Positions 37,501-50,225 are shown, counted from the first letter of the stretch. The stretch is DNA of 64,000 bases from Plasmodium brasilianum (GCF_023973825.1 NC_090123.1:1223501-1287500); one strand, 5' to 3'. Notes: a model not told the origin generated them from the sequence alone. Program-made: numbers and translations.

Positions 37501-40500
37501 AGTTTTTGTATATTTTTTTAAAAGTGCTGTGATTACTTTCAGCAATCGCACTGTGCTTGTTGTTTAAGGTACACACAATTCTGTTCTTAGAAAACATTAC
37601 TCTCCTATTTCTTTCAACGTCGAAAAAGGCCTGCAGGGAGGGAGGGAAGCGAAGCGCGTGCGTAGGTGGTGATAAGCGCGAATAAGTATTATGATATATG
37701 CACTCATAAGTGTAGTGTTAAGTAGTGCTAAGTACTGTTAAGTAGTGTTAAGTAGTGTTAAGTAGTGTTAAGTAGTGTTAAGTAGTGCTAAGTAGTGTTA
37801 AGTAGTGCTAAGTACTGTTAAGTACTGTTAAGTAGTGTTAAGTAGTGCTAAGTACTGTTAAGTAGTGTTAAGTAGTGTTAAATAGTGCTAAGTACTGTTA
37901 AGTAGTGTTAAATAGTGCTAAGTAGTGTTAAGTAGTGCTAAGTAGTGTTAAGTAGTGTTAAGTAGTGCTAAGTAGTGCTAAGTAGTGTTAAGTAGTGCTA
38001 AGTAGTGTTAAGTAGTGTTAAGTAGTGTTAAGTAGTGTTAAGTAGTGTTAAGTAGTGTTAAGTAGTGTTAAGTAGTGCTAAGTAGTGTTAAGTAGTGCTA
38101 AGTACTGTTAAGTAGTGCTAAGTAGTGTTAAGTAGTGCTAAGTAGTGTTAAGTAGTGTTAAGTAGTGCTAAGTACTGTTAAGTAGTGCTAAGTAGTGCTA
38201 AGTACTGTTAAGTATTGTTAAGTAGTGTTAAGTAGTGTTAAGTAGTGCTAAGTACTGTTAAGTAGTGCTAAGTACTGTTAAGTAGTGCTAAGTAGTGTTA
38301 AGTAGTGCTAAGTAGTGTTAAGTAGTGTTAAGTAGTGCTAAGTACTGTTAAGTAGTGCTAAGTAGTGCTAAGTACTGTTAAGTAGTGTTAAGTAGTGTTA
38401 AATAGTGCTAAGTAGTGTTAAGTAGTGCTAAATACGCAAACATGTTATGCTAATCAGGCATACAAGTGCCGCTAAACCCGCGTGTGAGTAGTGCTCAGAG
38501 CGCGTGGATACAGCGTAACAGCAAAACATACAAGGCGTTATTTGCCGCTTTTCATCTTTACATTGTGCCTTATGAGATTGTAGAGGAACTCCATAGTCTT
38601 CTGAGACCGTTCTGTTGTCAATGAAGAAATGTCGTCTATGAAGATAGTAACATCATGAGTAATTTCATCTTTCGAAAAATAGAACGATTTGTTCAATTTT
38701 TTAATTATTTGATCATAATGAAAAAGATAATTGAATCGGAAAGAAAAATTGAAGATATAATTTTTTTTTTTAGTATATGCATTTAAGTAATTGTATATAC
38801 ACAAAGACTTGGCTGAGTTGGAAGTACCCATAAGCATAAAAGGTATATTCAAATTAAATGATATATTTAAAAAGTTGACCACTGATAGAATGTTCATATT
38901 TTCAAAAAGGAAATAATTAGAATTAGTTATTAGCACATTATGCATTAGTTTACTTTTATCTATTAATATATTTTCACTTCTGAAAAACTTTTCTTGTTTT
39001 AAAATTTTATTTGTTTCCATATTGTAGTATATATGTACAAATGATGTATTTCGTGGTATTATAGATATATTATTTATGTATTTAAATATATAATTTTCAA
39101 AATTTGTTCTTAGATCGTTTTGCATAAAAGATGTAAACGTATATATAAAACAAATAGTTATGATGTTATTCAAGTGGTTATCTATTATTTTCTTATCCGA
39201 TCCTTTTTTTTCCTTCAATATATTTATAAAGTATTCAATGAATTTGACAAAATGGTGTATCAGAGTATTTACGTGAATACTTATGCGCACTTCGTTGTCT
39301 TGCAATACCTCAATGACTCCTTCCTCTTCCGCATCTGCATCAGTTCCACCGTCTTCCGAGTCGTCATCTCGGAGGGGATCGCTCTCACTACTTCCAAAGC
39401 TTACATCACTATCACCACCATCATGCTCATGTTCTTTCCCCTTTGTCCAGGCTGACCTTTTTTTTCCCTTTTTCGAACTATTGCCCTTTGCGATCTCATC
39501 TGTTTGTTCATCTCCACCATCTTCTTTACCCTCTTCCATAAATCTGTCTGTAAGTCCTTCTCCACATTCGTCGGCGTAAAACAATTCACGTCCTCCTTTC
39601 TTCGCATGCTGACTACCATTCGACTGACTATTCTCAGTTGCATAATCTTCGCCATCTACTTTCTGTTCTATGTTGCCCTCATTTGTTCCAACCCTCCCAT
39701 GATCTCTCTTCCTTCTGCGCACCATCTGAGTAGTATTCTTTCTTTGCTTCTTAAAAAAATTTAGAGTTTCCATAATCAAGTCTTCAAATAATTTTATGAT
39801 TTTCTTTTTTGCAAATTTATATGTTTTTATCTGTTCCACTGAGTAAGTAATGAAGGAAATATAAGGAACAGTATGCTTGACATTAATATAATAAACTTTG
39901 TCAAAAATGTATGGAGAAATTTTACTTAAATTTTCGGGTTTATATATAAAGCATTTGTGATTGTTATCATTATTTTCCTTATTTATTTCGCTGTACATGT
40001 TTTTCTTTAATGTATAATTACATATCTTTTCTATTAGTTCTGTCTCTAGTACGCTTATAAGTTTTAGTACTATTTTACTTTTATGCCCATGGTGCAGCTC
40101 ATTATTCCCTTTTAGGTTTAGCCTCGACTTACCTGGCCTACTCTCACAATTCGCGGCATATTCCCTTCCATGAGGGGGCAGAATTTCCTTCATTTCTCGC
40201 CCTTGTTCGAGGGACTGCTCAAGGGGATGTTCAAGGGGCTGCTCTGCTACTTGTTCTCCCTCCGTCTGATGGTTGACCTGGCCATATGACAAGTTCTTAG
40301 CCGATTGCGTTATTGGTCGTATAATTCCATTTCCCGCGGCATTCTTTAATTCGTCATTTACTTTTAATACCTTTTTTCTCATTTCTGCTATCCCTTTGGA
40401 TTCATTTGTATGGCCTAAAATAGGCATATCTTCATTGTGAAGAAGAAACCGTAGAACGTCCTTCTTCTGGCAGTAGTTCAAGTTAATTTTTTGAAAGACG

Positions 40501-43500
40501 CACAAATTATATGGAGAATTCTTGATCTCTTCCAAATATTTTAAAAAATGATATAGAAGAAAAACAATAATACTTATCCCTGAAAAATTTTTTCCAACAA
40601 TTAAAATGTTTGTAATTTTATTTCCTTTCCTTTTATCCCACTCTATACTTTTTTCCTTTTCATTTTTTATATTTATTATTTCATACATTTCGATAGCTTT
40701 ATCTATTTGGTATTTCAAAAAGTTCATTTTCTTTTCTTTTTTTAAAGCTTCTATAACGTTATTTATTTCTTTTTTCCAGTATTTAGTAGTACGTGTTGGG
40801 GAATGGAAGTTTGTGTCAGACCAGATATATGATTCCCGTTCCTTTTTCCCCTTATGTTTCCCCTCTTCTGTCTCTTCTTTCTGTTCCTCCTCTTCTTCCT
40901 CTTCCTCCCCTTGATGTACCTTTTTCTGTGCATATTTAAGCATCTTCTCACATCCCTCCCTTGACATGTTAAATAATAAACAAGTATTTTTTACCACCTC
41001 CTTTAGTTTATGCATTCCCACAAAATGCGAACAGAATTTTGTTATCTCTTTCACAATGGCATATTCTTCATTCGACTTGCATTTGATCATGCAAGTCTTC
41101 ACAACTTTGATGAGCTTCTGTATACTCATGTGTTTCCTGAGCGCGTCCTGTGTAGATGTACACATGAGAAAGTGTGTACGAGAGTATGTGTGTAGGTATG
41201 CACATAAATGAAAAGGGAAACACATAGACACATGTAAAAATGGGCAAACGCACACATATATACAACCGAGAAAACATGAACACATGTAAAAATGGAAAAC
41301 ATAAACATGGAGTTCTCCCTTGACATGCTTACGTGCTGCCTCAAGTAGTGATATGCCCTGTGCACTGCATTGGAGAGGGAGACCGCTCTGCTGCTTCCAA
41401 AGGAAAGGAAGAGAAGGTGAAATAGCGGCAATGAAAATGGCTTGAAGGATTGCAATAACGAAAAAGAAAACTGCAGCTTCTTCGCACTCATATGATAAGA
41501 CTGGTCAGAATAGTAATCATAAAAAGGGATAGAGATTTTACTGAGTGAAACATATATAAGATGCTTTTTGTTTAAATTAATTTCGTTGTTATTATTTATA
41601 ATTATGGAATTCTTCTTATTCATAAGATGATAATTTATGTTTGATAGTTGTTCATTTAATAATGCTAAAAGGTCCGGTTTATAAACATCTATTTCATGAA
41701 AGAACACAGACACATTAGAACACAAACTACATGATATAAAGTTGAGTATTTCACTATTTAGTAAATTTATTTGATTAATGAAGGCATAGTGAAACCCTAG
41801 AAGCGTAGAAAAATTTTTTGAGTATTTCATTATGTACGTAATGTTATTATTAGAACAGAGAGTAATCACATTATTTTGCAAATATTTGTAAAATAAAAAG
41901 GTGTACTCTCTTTCGTGATATAACAAGTCCATTGAGTAGTTGTAGTTACCTATCAGTTCATATCGGTATTTCACATTATGATGAAAAAATCTTATGTAAT
42001 AGTTGTCTTTAGTATAGTAGTGCTTTATTTGTTCTAAGTAGCTGTAACTGTAACTATAGCTCTGACCGCTCACACTACAGTTGTTATTCTGCGTTCTCAG
42101 TATGGATTCCATCTTTTCTTTCATGTGCATAAAGAATGCCAGGATAAATGATATGTTCTTTTTTTCCTCCTCACCTCTGTCACTGTTAATATTGTTGTTA
42201 CTATTGCTGTTGTTACTATTTCTGTTGTTACTATTTCTGTTGTTACTATTGCTGTTGTTACTATTGCTGTTGTTACTATTGCTGTTGTTACTATTGCTGT
42301 TGTTACTATTGCTGTTGTTAGTATCGTTACTTCCATTCCTAGTAGCTTTGTTCTTAGCATCGGCTTGCTTCGGTGGGTGCATGGTCCTGCGGACCTCCTC
42401 AACTATGCTGCTTATGTTTTGAGTGAGAGCATAAAGGACAAATTTATTTTTCTGCACATCCTGAAAAACGTACTCCAGAATGTGCGTAAAATATATGCTT
42501 AGCAAAATGAATAATACTTGTCTATTTTGTATTGGCATAAAAAAGAGATAGGTGTCCTCCTTTAAAGGGGTAAAGAAATTTTTACTATTGACGTATATCT
42601 GTACTGTTCGCATTAGCCAGGATTTAATTTCATTGTTAATTTGGTTTAACAGAAATTCTATCTTTTTAAATTTTATTTCTTCTTTAAATATGATTCTTTC
42701 ATTATCATTAGTTAGAATCCCACATATAGCTTCATTTTGATAAATTATTTTTTTTACATAAGGAAAGAGTTTGTGTACATATGTGTTCAAACTTTTCAAA
42801 TCAGTTAGACTTAAATATACATTTAAGAATTCTTCATCATTTAGGAGATAAAAAGAATAGTATTCTCTTCTCCTTAGTAATGTATTCTTTTCGACCTCTT
42901 TTATTATATCCTGTAACTCGATCAAAAAACCATTAAAATAGTTGAAGTCATATTCCTTCTCAATATGTTTAGTAACATGAGGATATATATAGAATTCTTC
43001 ACACTGGTGTTTATATTTATTAATAATAAAATTTAACTGATCGATGTTTATAATTTTCTTTAGTTCGTTATTCTTATATCTCTCTAAATTTTTTAGGCAT
43101 AACTGTATACTCTTAATAATTACTAAAATGTTCGTAAAGCCCCGAATTTGTTTAGACAGTTTATACATATCTTCGTAAATATGCTTACTGAACAAATTAT
43201 TTTGAATTATAAACAAATCAAAAAGAAGGCTTCTTAAATCGGGTATAAGTTCGTTCACATTATTGATGATATACACTTTCTTATTCATCAGACTTACATC
43301 TATTTTATACTTTTTTAACGTTATCTTTATCTGTTCAAATTTTTCATTTATCTTCTTTTCCTTTTCGTACTCGTAGCATATTGCTTCTATTTGCGCCAAG
43401 CTATCCTCAAACTGCAGTTCGAATAGATGCCTCAGTTCTATCTCCCCGTACAAGTACGACAGGATAGGAGACGGTGGAATAGAGACTGGGGAAGCACCTG

Positions 43501-46500
43501 CAGTAGCAGGTGGAGTAGAGGCTAGAAGAGTTTCTGATATAACCTCTGACGTGGCCCTTGTTGTAACAGATGACGAAACCGCTGACTCAGCTTCTACTCC
43601 TTTGGAGTGATCCATGTGCACCCCTACTTCGTACATATCGGCGTGTTTCCCCTCGTGCTGCTGCTCATCCAATCTCCTGCAAAGATTTAGAGTGTCAATC
43701 GTCCTCTTGAAGTACTTTTCACTGTTGCACACAATGACGAAAAGCTTCAAAATTTTCAGAACACCATCATACATTTTGCAGAGTCTACTACATTTGTCAT
43801 AAAAGTCTTTGTTTACGAAATTTTTGTTAATTTTTTTAAAAAAAAAGTTAATATTATCTATTTCGGTGGACAGAAGTTCTATATTTAAATTTTTTATTTT
43901 TTGTAATTTATATTTTTCACTACAGCAAATGTATTTGAAGAATGTATATATAGTTAAACTATTATTTATAAACATATTTTTCAATAAACTGAAATTTACA
44001 AATTCGTTTTTCTTTTTTTTCAATACGTTTTGATAATACAAGTATTTATTTACCTCTTTTTTTATACTCACTATTTTTAGCCTAATAAATTCTAAGAGTT
44101 CAAAAATGTAAAATCGTTTTTTCATTTCATCGTTCAGTATTACTATTTCATTACTCTCGTTAATGCGGAAGTATTTTTCCAGGATGTTGTTGTCAGAATG
44201 CTCATAGAAGTCATCCTTCTCAGAGGAAGTGAGAAGTACGATTCCTCCCTTTTCTTGAACACCAATGTACTGTGCTTCTTTTTTTTTCCCCTCTTCCACT
44301 TCTTCAACGTGTGCTACGTCCTTTCCAATGATCCGATTTTTAGCCTCTTCTCCATTTCCTGTAGGAGTTGTAACTCCTCTGGAGCAGTAGACCTGGTTAA
44401 TATCACTAACAGGTGTAACAAAGCGGAGGGCTTCTACCATCTGTGGCAGGGAGTAGTTAGCGCTATTTGGAATCAAGTTACACCTGACTATGGTAAGCAT
44501 ATTTTTTATTTTCTTTTCAATTTGATTAATTTCGGATGATAAGTCTTTATATAAGTCGTTGAACTGTAAGTCATAATTTTTTTCGCTATGTAAAATACTT
44601 TTTAATGATATCATTTTTTGATTTATATGAAAAATTTTCGTAGTTTGATTCCCATTAATACTTATATAATACTTCTTAAAAAGAAGAAAGAGAGACGAAA
44701 TGGATTCTATATTTTCCTCAATTTGTATTAATTCATTTTCAAAAATATTAACAAAGTAGATGTAAGAAACCAATTCATCAATGGTACTTGGTTTTTTATT
44801 AATAATAGTATAGGATGTATCTAACTTTTGTGCTAATTCTTCTATTGTCTTATTATTTAAAGAAGGTAAATAATTTATTAAATCCATCCATTTTTTATTT
44901 ATATTTTTTAATAAATAATCTATCAATATACTGTTGTCTACTTTAAATATATGAATGCTAAATTGTTTGTTCATTTTTTTTATTTTGTTTTCTAACTCCT
45001 TAAAGGATGTGAACAAAAGTGAAACGGACGTTACGTCCATTATGTTTATTTTTTCAATCTCTATTTTTTCATATTTGTTATGTAATGCTATAATATTACT
45101 GAAATCTTTGCATGCATCGTACATGGAATCGTACAGAATTCTCATCTTATCCTTCAGCTCGACGTCCAAATTGTATATTGTTTCGTCTGCATGTATGAAG
45201 TTAAAAAAGTTCATGTTCTGTTTGTCCACGTCAACTGCATCAACCACGTCAACCGCATCAACCACGTCAACCGCATCAACCACATCCACCGCATCAACCA
45301 CATCCACCGCATCAACCACATCCACCGCATCAACCACATCCACCGCGCTAATAGCTTTTCCGCTAACATCCTTCGACTCCGCCCGCTTCCTACCCCCCCT
45401 GGTAGTAAACACGACTTTGTCGACGAATATTTCCCTTTTGAAAAACTCTTTTACTTTGTAGTACTGCATGAACTCCTCCCTTTTACATATATGTTCTAAG
45501 CTCATGTTTAAGTAATACATAATAGTATTTATGAGTAAATCATATTCTGGAGAAATTTTTAATTTATCCTCTTCTATAGTTAAAGCGACACTGAAAAGAC
45601 ATATATCGTTATTTATTTTGTTACTACTGCTATTACTCTTACTATAAATGTTGATGCTATTTCCAATACTTCTATTTTCGCCCTTGCTATTGTTTTCTTT
45701 ATCTTCATTTTTAATTAATTTGTAAGGTACATATTTATTCGTTGGCGATTTGGTCGTATTACCACTTTGATGTAAGTTTTTTTTTAATTCTTTATATTCG
45801 TTGAATACAGTATACCCTTTTCTGCTTTCTTTCAACTGATTACTTTTTTTACTATTGCTGAGTGTGTAGCCTTCCCCTCTTGCTTCCTCCACATCGTGCT
45901 TATTATTCTTGCTCCCATCAACCAGACTAATATGACTTCCATTCGAATTAACTTGTTTTTCACTTCTACTAACGTGGATGCCCTTCTCGCCGGAACTACT
46001 CCCCCTATCGTCCATTTCAAAATAGTTGTTCAACTGCTTGAGGAAGTACTCGTAAGTGTTAATGATGATTCCCCTCAATGTGTTGTCACACATGTACTGA
46101 CATAAGCGAATAAAACGTTTTATATATATGCAATAGCAGTTGCTGAGGGCTATTTTGTTATAATATATATCTATACTTGTTTCATCTTCCTTCTTTTTAT
46201 ACATTTTTTTTTTATATATATTTTTCTGCCTACTTATTTGAGTCTTTCTTTGGACACTCCTACTCCCCATGCCCTTCATAAGCGCACTTCTGGGGGGCAG
46301 ACGACCTCCGTTACTTTCATCTACACCTATTGAAGTACCGCTATTCTCACTTTCGTTTATCACAGTACCGCTATTCTCATTTCCGTTTATCACAGTACCG
46401 CTAACCACGGGACCGCTACCCCTTGACATATCTTCTCTTATCCCGTTTTTTCTCAAAAAATCGTTGAGGGCCTTGAGACAGTACTTACATATTATGTTTG

Positions 46501-47994
46501 TTATTTGTTTCAGCTTTCCCTTCAGAAATGAATCAAATTTTAAGAAATACTCATTTTGGAATTCCTTAAATTGTTCTATGTTCACATTATTTATATTTAT
46601 ATCCACTAATTTGAATTCATTCAATTCGTTTAAAATTATTTGTATTTGTATGATACCTTTTAAAAAACTGTCGTTTAAAAACAGTAAGTTCTCTTTTATA
46701 TATGCTTTTTTCTTTTTAAATTTGGTAGACTTAATTCTATTTTTTAATAAAAAAAAATATTTATATAAGGGAAATTTCTTAATAAATTTTAATCCTAAAG
46801 CACTATTTAGTAATGTTATATGGTTTTTCCATTCATTTATTTCGTAAAATGTTGTTTCGTTCTTTTCATTTATCATAACTCCGTGTAGTGAGATAGACAT
46901 GATTCCTATTTCTTTCTTGTTTCCACAGTCCACTCGTTCGTAGCGGTTGTTAGACAGCCTTAACAGGGGGAAAAAAGGCGTCCGTAAATGGGTATATATA
47001 TGTGTGTATACGTGTGTATGTTAGTATATGTACATGGTATATGTGTATATATTATATGTATACGTAATATATGTACATGTATGTATGTGCACTTCTTTTT
47101 TTTGCCTATTTTATTAGTGAAATGTGTCTGGTAGTCTATTGTCAAAGAAACAAATAAATTAGCTAGTTGGCGAATTGACAAGACTGGTGAAGAAGAAGAA
47201 AGGGGGGGGGAGGAGCGAATGAAAACAAAGCCGCAAAAAGATGTAGGCATTGTCAATTAGAAGCGCATGAACAAAACGTGCAAAAAAGGGGAGAAGCATA
47301 TAATAATAGAAGTGGAAAAGTAATGCCTAAAGTATTATGTGTATACAAATGATATGCATACACGAATTATGAACAATTGAATGTGAGGGAACACAAAATT
47401 TTACCTCCTTACATAAATAAATGCGTTGTTTTTTAAATTATTCTTCACAAATTCTATCAATTCTATGTGGTTCTGCCATTTGTTCACTATACTGAAGCTT
47501 GCTTCTACAATGTTCTTTGTCTTACTGTACGTATTTTCTTTTTCTTTTTCACTGCAATTTTTTCCCTTTTTCATCCAAATCGCATCGTAATTGTAGGGAG
47601 TAGGCGTCGTGGTACTAGTACCTGCAGCAGTACCTATAGCACCACCTGCCGCAACAGCTGCAGTGGGCACGTTTTTACCCGAGTGATCATCTCCCCTTAT
47701 ATTTGTTTTTCTAAGAGAGATTTTTGTTTTATTATTTGCGCTACTAGCATTCTCCTTAGAAGCAGCATTTTCCTGTAATATATCGTTTATTTCGAAAAAA
47801 ATATCAAAAGCATTTTTTTCACCATCATTTATTTTTTTGCTACTAACACTGTCTTGCTCAAACGTTGATGTTACACCTATGCTCCTTTTCCTAGAATGAC
47901 CTACTACTTTATTTTTTTTTTCATTACAAACATGTTGGTTACATGTGTTACTAAATTTAATTACTAGGTTTTTTTTTAGTGAGCTATAATTCAT
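28554..47994 (-). CDS. degenerate dynein heavy chain-like protein
   Basis: Ten exons: 47405-47994, 41333-46958, 38562-41147, 37415-37630, 35203-37242, 33688-34836, 30267-33507, 29915-30063, 29483-29739 and 28554-29250; phases join to 5,516 residues. Dynein landmarks occur in order: DHC_N2 segment (KKPSTIDELVSYIYF), linker end (RREYYSFYLLNDEEFLNVYL, about residue 1560, then VEDWL-like IKSWLMR), AAA1 (about 1900-1960), AAA2 (about 2250), AAA3 (about 2845-2910), AAA4 (about 3180), stalk base, AAA5, AAA6, C-terminal VPRKWEYLANG and the terminal YYCPV. Missing parts: the AAA1 Walker A position reads ITYIMKYSKN and the Walker B FDEFNR equivalent reads FHEIDV; AAA2 has VGKNFSGIS; AAA4 has FLNHQKVLL. 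AAA3 is least decayed (GTSNSAKS, FIDDISS). The stalk is about 70 residues in total, with no microtubule-binding domain. Long Asn, Asp/Glu and Val-Asp-Ala repeats interrupt the fold. The weakest junction is the GTTTGA donor after 35203. Confidence 0.85.
32418..32502 (-). repeat. 18-bp in-frame repeat in dynein-like exon 7
   Basis: Copies of aattctatcgttactatt encode Asn-Ser-Asn-Asp-Arg-Ile repeats within a polar insert of the AAA6 region. Confidence 0.85.
34376..34580 (-). repeat. in-frame acidic repeats in dynein-like exon 6
   Basis: Two adjacent repeat families encode DEHDKP units (about five) and DEYDEYD units (about eight), placed just after the stalk remnant and before AAA5. Confidence 0.9.
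37715..38432. repeat. 10-bp minisatellite filling intron 3 of the dynein-like gene
   Basis: About 70 head-to-tail copies of agtagtgtta with three main variants (agtagtgtta, agtagtgcta, agtactgtta) lie inside the intron 37631-38561. Phase is essentially unbroken over 700 bases. The unit is about 35 percent GC, well above nearby introns. Confidence 0.95.
42190..42320 (-). repeat. 15-bp in-frame Asn/Ser repeat in dynein-like exon 2
   Basis: Repeats of gctgttgttactatt encode Asn-Asn-Ser-Asn-Ser units between the linker and AAA1. The opposite strand yields a meaningless Leu-rich ORF. Confidence 0.9.
45232..45345 (-). repeat. 18-bp in-frame Val-Asp-Ala repeat in dynein-like exon 2
   Basis: Six or seven copies encode V-D-A-V-D-V in the tail region. 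Two sub-types (cacgtcaaccgcatcaac and cacatccaccgcatcaac) form adjacent blocks, which indicates recent local duplication. Confidence 0.9.
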
Positions 47995-48121
47995 TATTTA
48001 TTCCTTTCTCCTAATTCCTTTTTATTCTTGTATTTCTCCTTTTCTGTATGCCTTTTTTTTTTTTTTTTTCTTTTTTTTTTTTTATGAACATTTAAAAAGT
48101 GAAGGAAAGGAATAATATCTA

Positions 48122-48335
48122 TTAACTTTATATAAACTTTGTATAAACTTTGTATAAACTTTGTATAACTTTTGTATAAACTTTGTATAAACTTTGTAAA
48201 ACTTTGTATAACTTTTGTATAAACTTTGTATAAACTTTGTAAAACTTTGTATAACTTTTGTATAAACTTTGTATAAACTTTGTAAAACTTTGTATAAACT
48301 TTGTATAAACTTTGTATAAATTTTGTATAAACTTT
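48122..48335. repeat. 11-bp repeat upstream of the dynein-like start
   Basis: About 19 copies of tttgtataaac with shortened variants (tttgtaaaac) lie within the 5' flank or UTR of the dynein-like gene. Confidence 0.85.
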
Positions 48336-49587
48336 ATAGCAACTTACATTAACATGTAATAAGGATTATACTTTTTAAGTTTCATGTTTTGTTTTCTTAT
48401 TACAAATAAAAAGGTAAAAAAATAAAATAAGCGAATTATCTTTCTTACATATAGGATGGCGTTATATATGTAAACTTTTAGACAGCGAAGAAAGAAAAAA
48501 AAAAAAAAAAAAAAAAAAAAAATAAAGCCTCTATATGTGGTTAGAAGTTATATTTTAAGCTACACTGTGAAATTTGCATAGAAGCAAAAAAGTGAAGAGG
48601 AAAAAAAGAGTAAAAGAGAAGGAATGAGGAAAAGGGAAAATGACAGATAGGAGTGATCAAGCAAATTAATAAGAGGACAAAAGGACGAACGAGCCAAATA
48701 AAAATTAAGCTTTTGAAGGGAGGGAAGACGCTTGATATTATAACATTCAACGTAATTTAACAATAGAATTTTATTTTTATTTTTTTTTTTCAGATTTTCA
48801 AATGGCATAGACAAAGGAGAAAAATGAGAAATAGGGAAAAGTATAATTAAGCATACTATATTTGCCTCTTCAAACATTTCTATATTTTCAACTAAATTCA
48901 TATGTTAATTTATTTCTTTTCCATTGAGACTGGTATTTATTTTTGTGGTTTCACTTCCTTCAAAATTTTCATAATAGTACTCTATTCTGAAGGATTAACA
49001 CATATAGCTTATATTAAGAGTGAAATAATAAGTAGTATAATTCTCATAAATGGACACCTTTATAAGAATTTGAAAAGGATTATAAATGTCGACGATTTTG
49101 GAAAAATGGGCATCTCTTTTGTTCTGCTATGTATGCATGCACAAATGCATATTCATTGCGCTTATGCAAGGGCATGCACACTTTTATATACCAGTGAATG
49201 TATACGAGCGTGTACCCGTTCATACGTACGTGCGGGCATATGTGTATATATATGTGTATATTATGTGTATATATATGTGTATATGTATGTGTATATATAT
49301 GTGTATACGTTTCAGCATTTTCTGTTAAATTTTTTGAGCTCCAAGAAAAAATGCACCTTGAAATGATTTGATGCGTAAAGTTGTTTATTTAAAATTTTCT
49401 TATGCCAATTTATAAATGACAGTGAACAACTTTTTTCAAAATTGTACCATATTGTATTATATGATATATTCTTTTTTTTTTTTTTTTTTTTTTGACTGAT
49501 CAACATGTATCGGCACTTAGAATTCATTTCAAGAATAACAAAGAGCATCATGGCGTGTATGCTCCAAAAAAAAAAGATAGAAATGAA

Positions 49588-49710
49588 AAAATTATAATGA
49601 AAATATAATGAAAATATAATGAAAATATAATGAAAAATAATGAAAATATAATGAAAATATAATGAAAAATAATGAAAATATAATGAAAAAATAAGGAAAA
49701 TATAATGAAA
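49588..49710. repeat. 11-bp A-rich tandem repeat
   Basis: Copies of aatgaaaatat lie about 330 bp upstream of Cox17. Confidence 0.75.
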
Positions 49711-50024
49711 AAATAAAAAACATTCGTAAGTTTTACTTTTTTATCATTTCCTACTATAAAATAAAAAATAATTACATGAGCGAATAACTTACTATTTAAG
49801 AGCTTATTTTAATATGAAACAGTGGTTAAGCGAAAAAAGAATTTGCAAAAATAGTAAGAAAAAGGTGAAAAGGCACAGGGATTGGGATTACATGTAATCA
49901 TATAAATATATATATATTTGTAGAATTGTACGTATACACATACAAACGTACGTTTCATGCACGAACATATACCCGTATACTCACATACCCACACACATGA
50001 GTAGCACACACAGCAACAGAAAAA

Positions 50025-50225
50025 ATGAATATGTTTTTTAACAAATTTATAAAAAGCACAAAAGAAGATAAAGGAGGAGAAGCAAAAAAGAAAATTTGTT
50101 GTGTTTGTTTAGAAACGAAAAAATTAAGAGACGAGTGTATCATAAATTTGGGTGAAGATCAGTGTAAAAAGTTTATTGATGATCACAATCAGTGTTTGAG
50201 GAAAGAAGGATTCGATGTAAAATAA
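50025..50225 (+). CDS. COX17: cytochrome c oxidase copper chaperone Cox17
   Basis: 66 residues, single exon. KICCVCLETKKLRDECIINLGEDQCKKFIDDHNQCLRKEGF carries the Cox17 signature: CC-x-C for Cu(I), then the twin C-x9-C helices (Cys at DEC, DQC and NQC) of the CHCH fold. Cox17 carries copper in the intermembrane space to Sco1/Cox11 for cytochrome oxidase assembly. The length and the ending GF-D-V-K match the family. The first ATG (50025) and the third codon ATG (50031) are both possible starts. A GTAAAA donor at 50218 and an AAG acceptor at 50413 would replace the last two residues with GKIEDVYH in phase; the unspliced form is the simpler reading. Confidence 0.96.
   Translation: MNMFFNKFIKSTKEDKGGEAKKKICCVCLETKKLRDECIINLGEDQCKKFIDDHNQCLRKEGFDVK

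Larger units (their letters stand above)
47995..50024. other. divergent intergenic region with an unresolved small-exon candidate
   Basis: This lies between the dynein-like start (minus) and Cox17 (plus). On the minus strand, 48560-48901 is an open 113-codon stretch. Upstream of it, in the same frame, come two further protein-like stretches, one of which (starting RDAHFSKIVDIYNPF) is followed by one starting IEYYYENFEG. They are separated by single in-frame stops at about 48990 and 48906. A further open stretch with an ATG at 49551 could be a first exon. I could not find introns that remove the stops, so this could be a small multi-exon gene, a decayed one or chance. The plus strand of 48902-49110 is also open. 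Confidence 0.4.

Noticed and set aside
37715..38432. CRISPR-like array
   Set aside because: The units are contiguous 10-mers without unique spacers, in a eukaryotic intron.
42081..42422. Poly-Leu open frame on the plus strand and an Ile/Val/Thr frame on the minus strand
   Set aside because: Both are shadow frames of the in-frame Asn/Ser 15-bp repeat in the dynein-like gene.
28554..47994. Several separate minus-strand genes
   Set aside because: Dynein landmarks run in strict order from linker to C-terminal domain, and all nine junctions agree in phase.
48902..49366. 154-codon plus-strand ORF
   Set aside because: The first part is open on both strands and the second half is microsatellite-coded; I found no matching exon or family.
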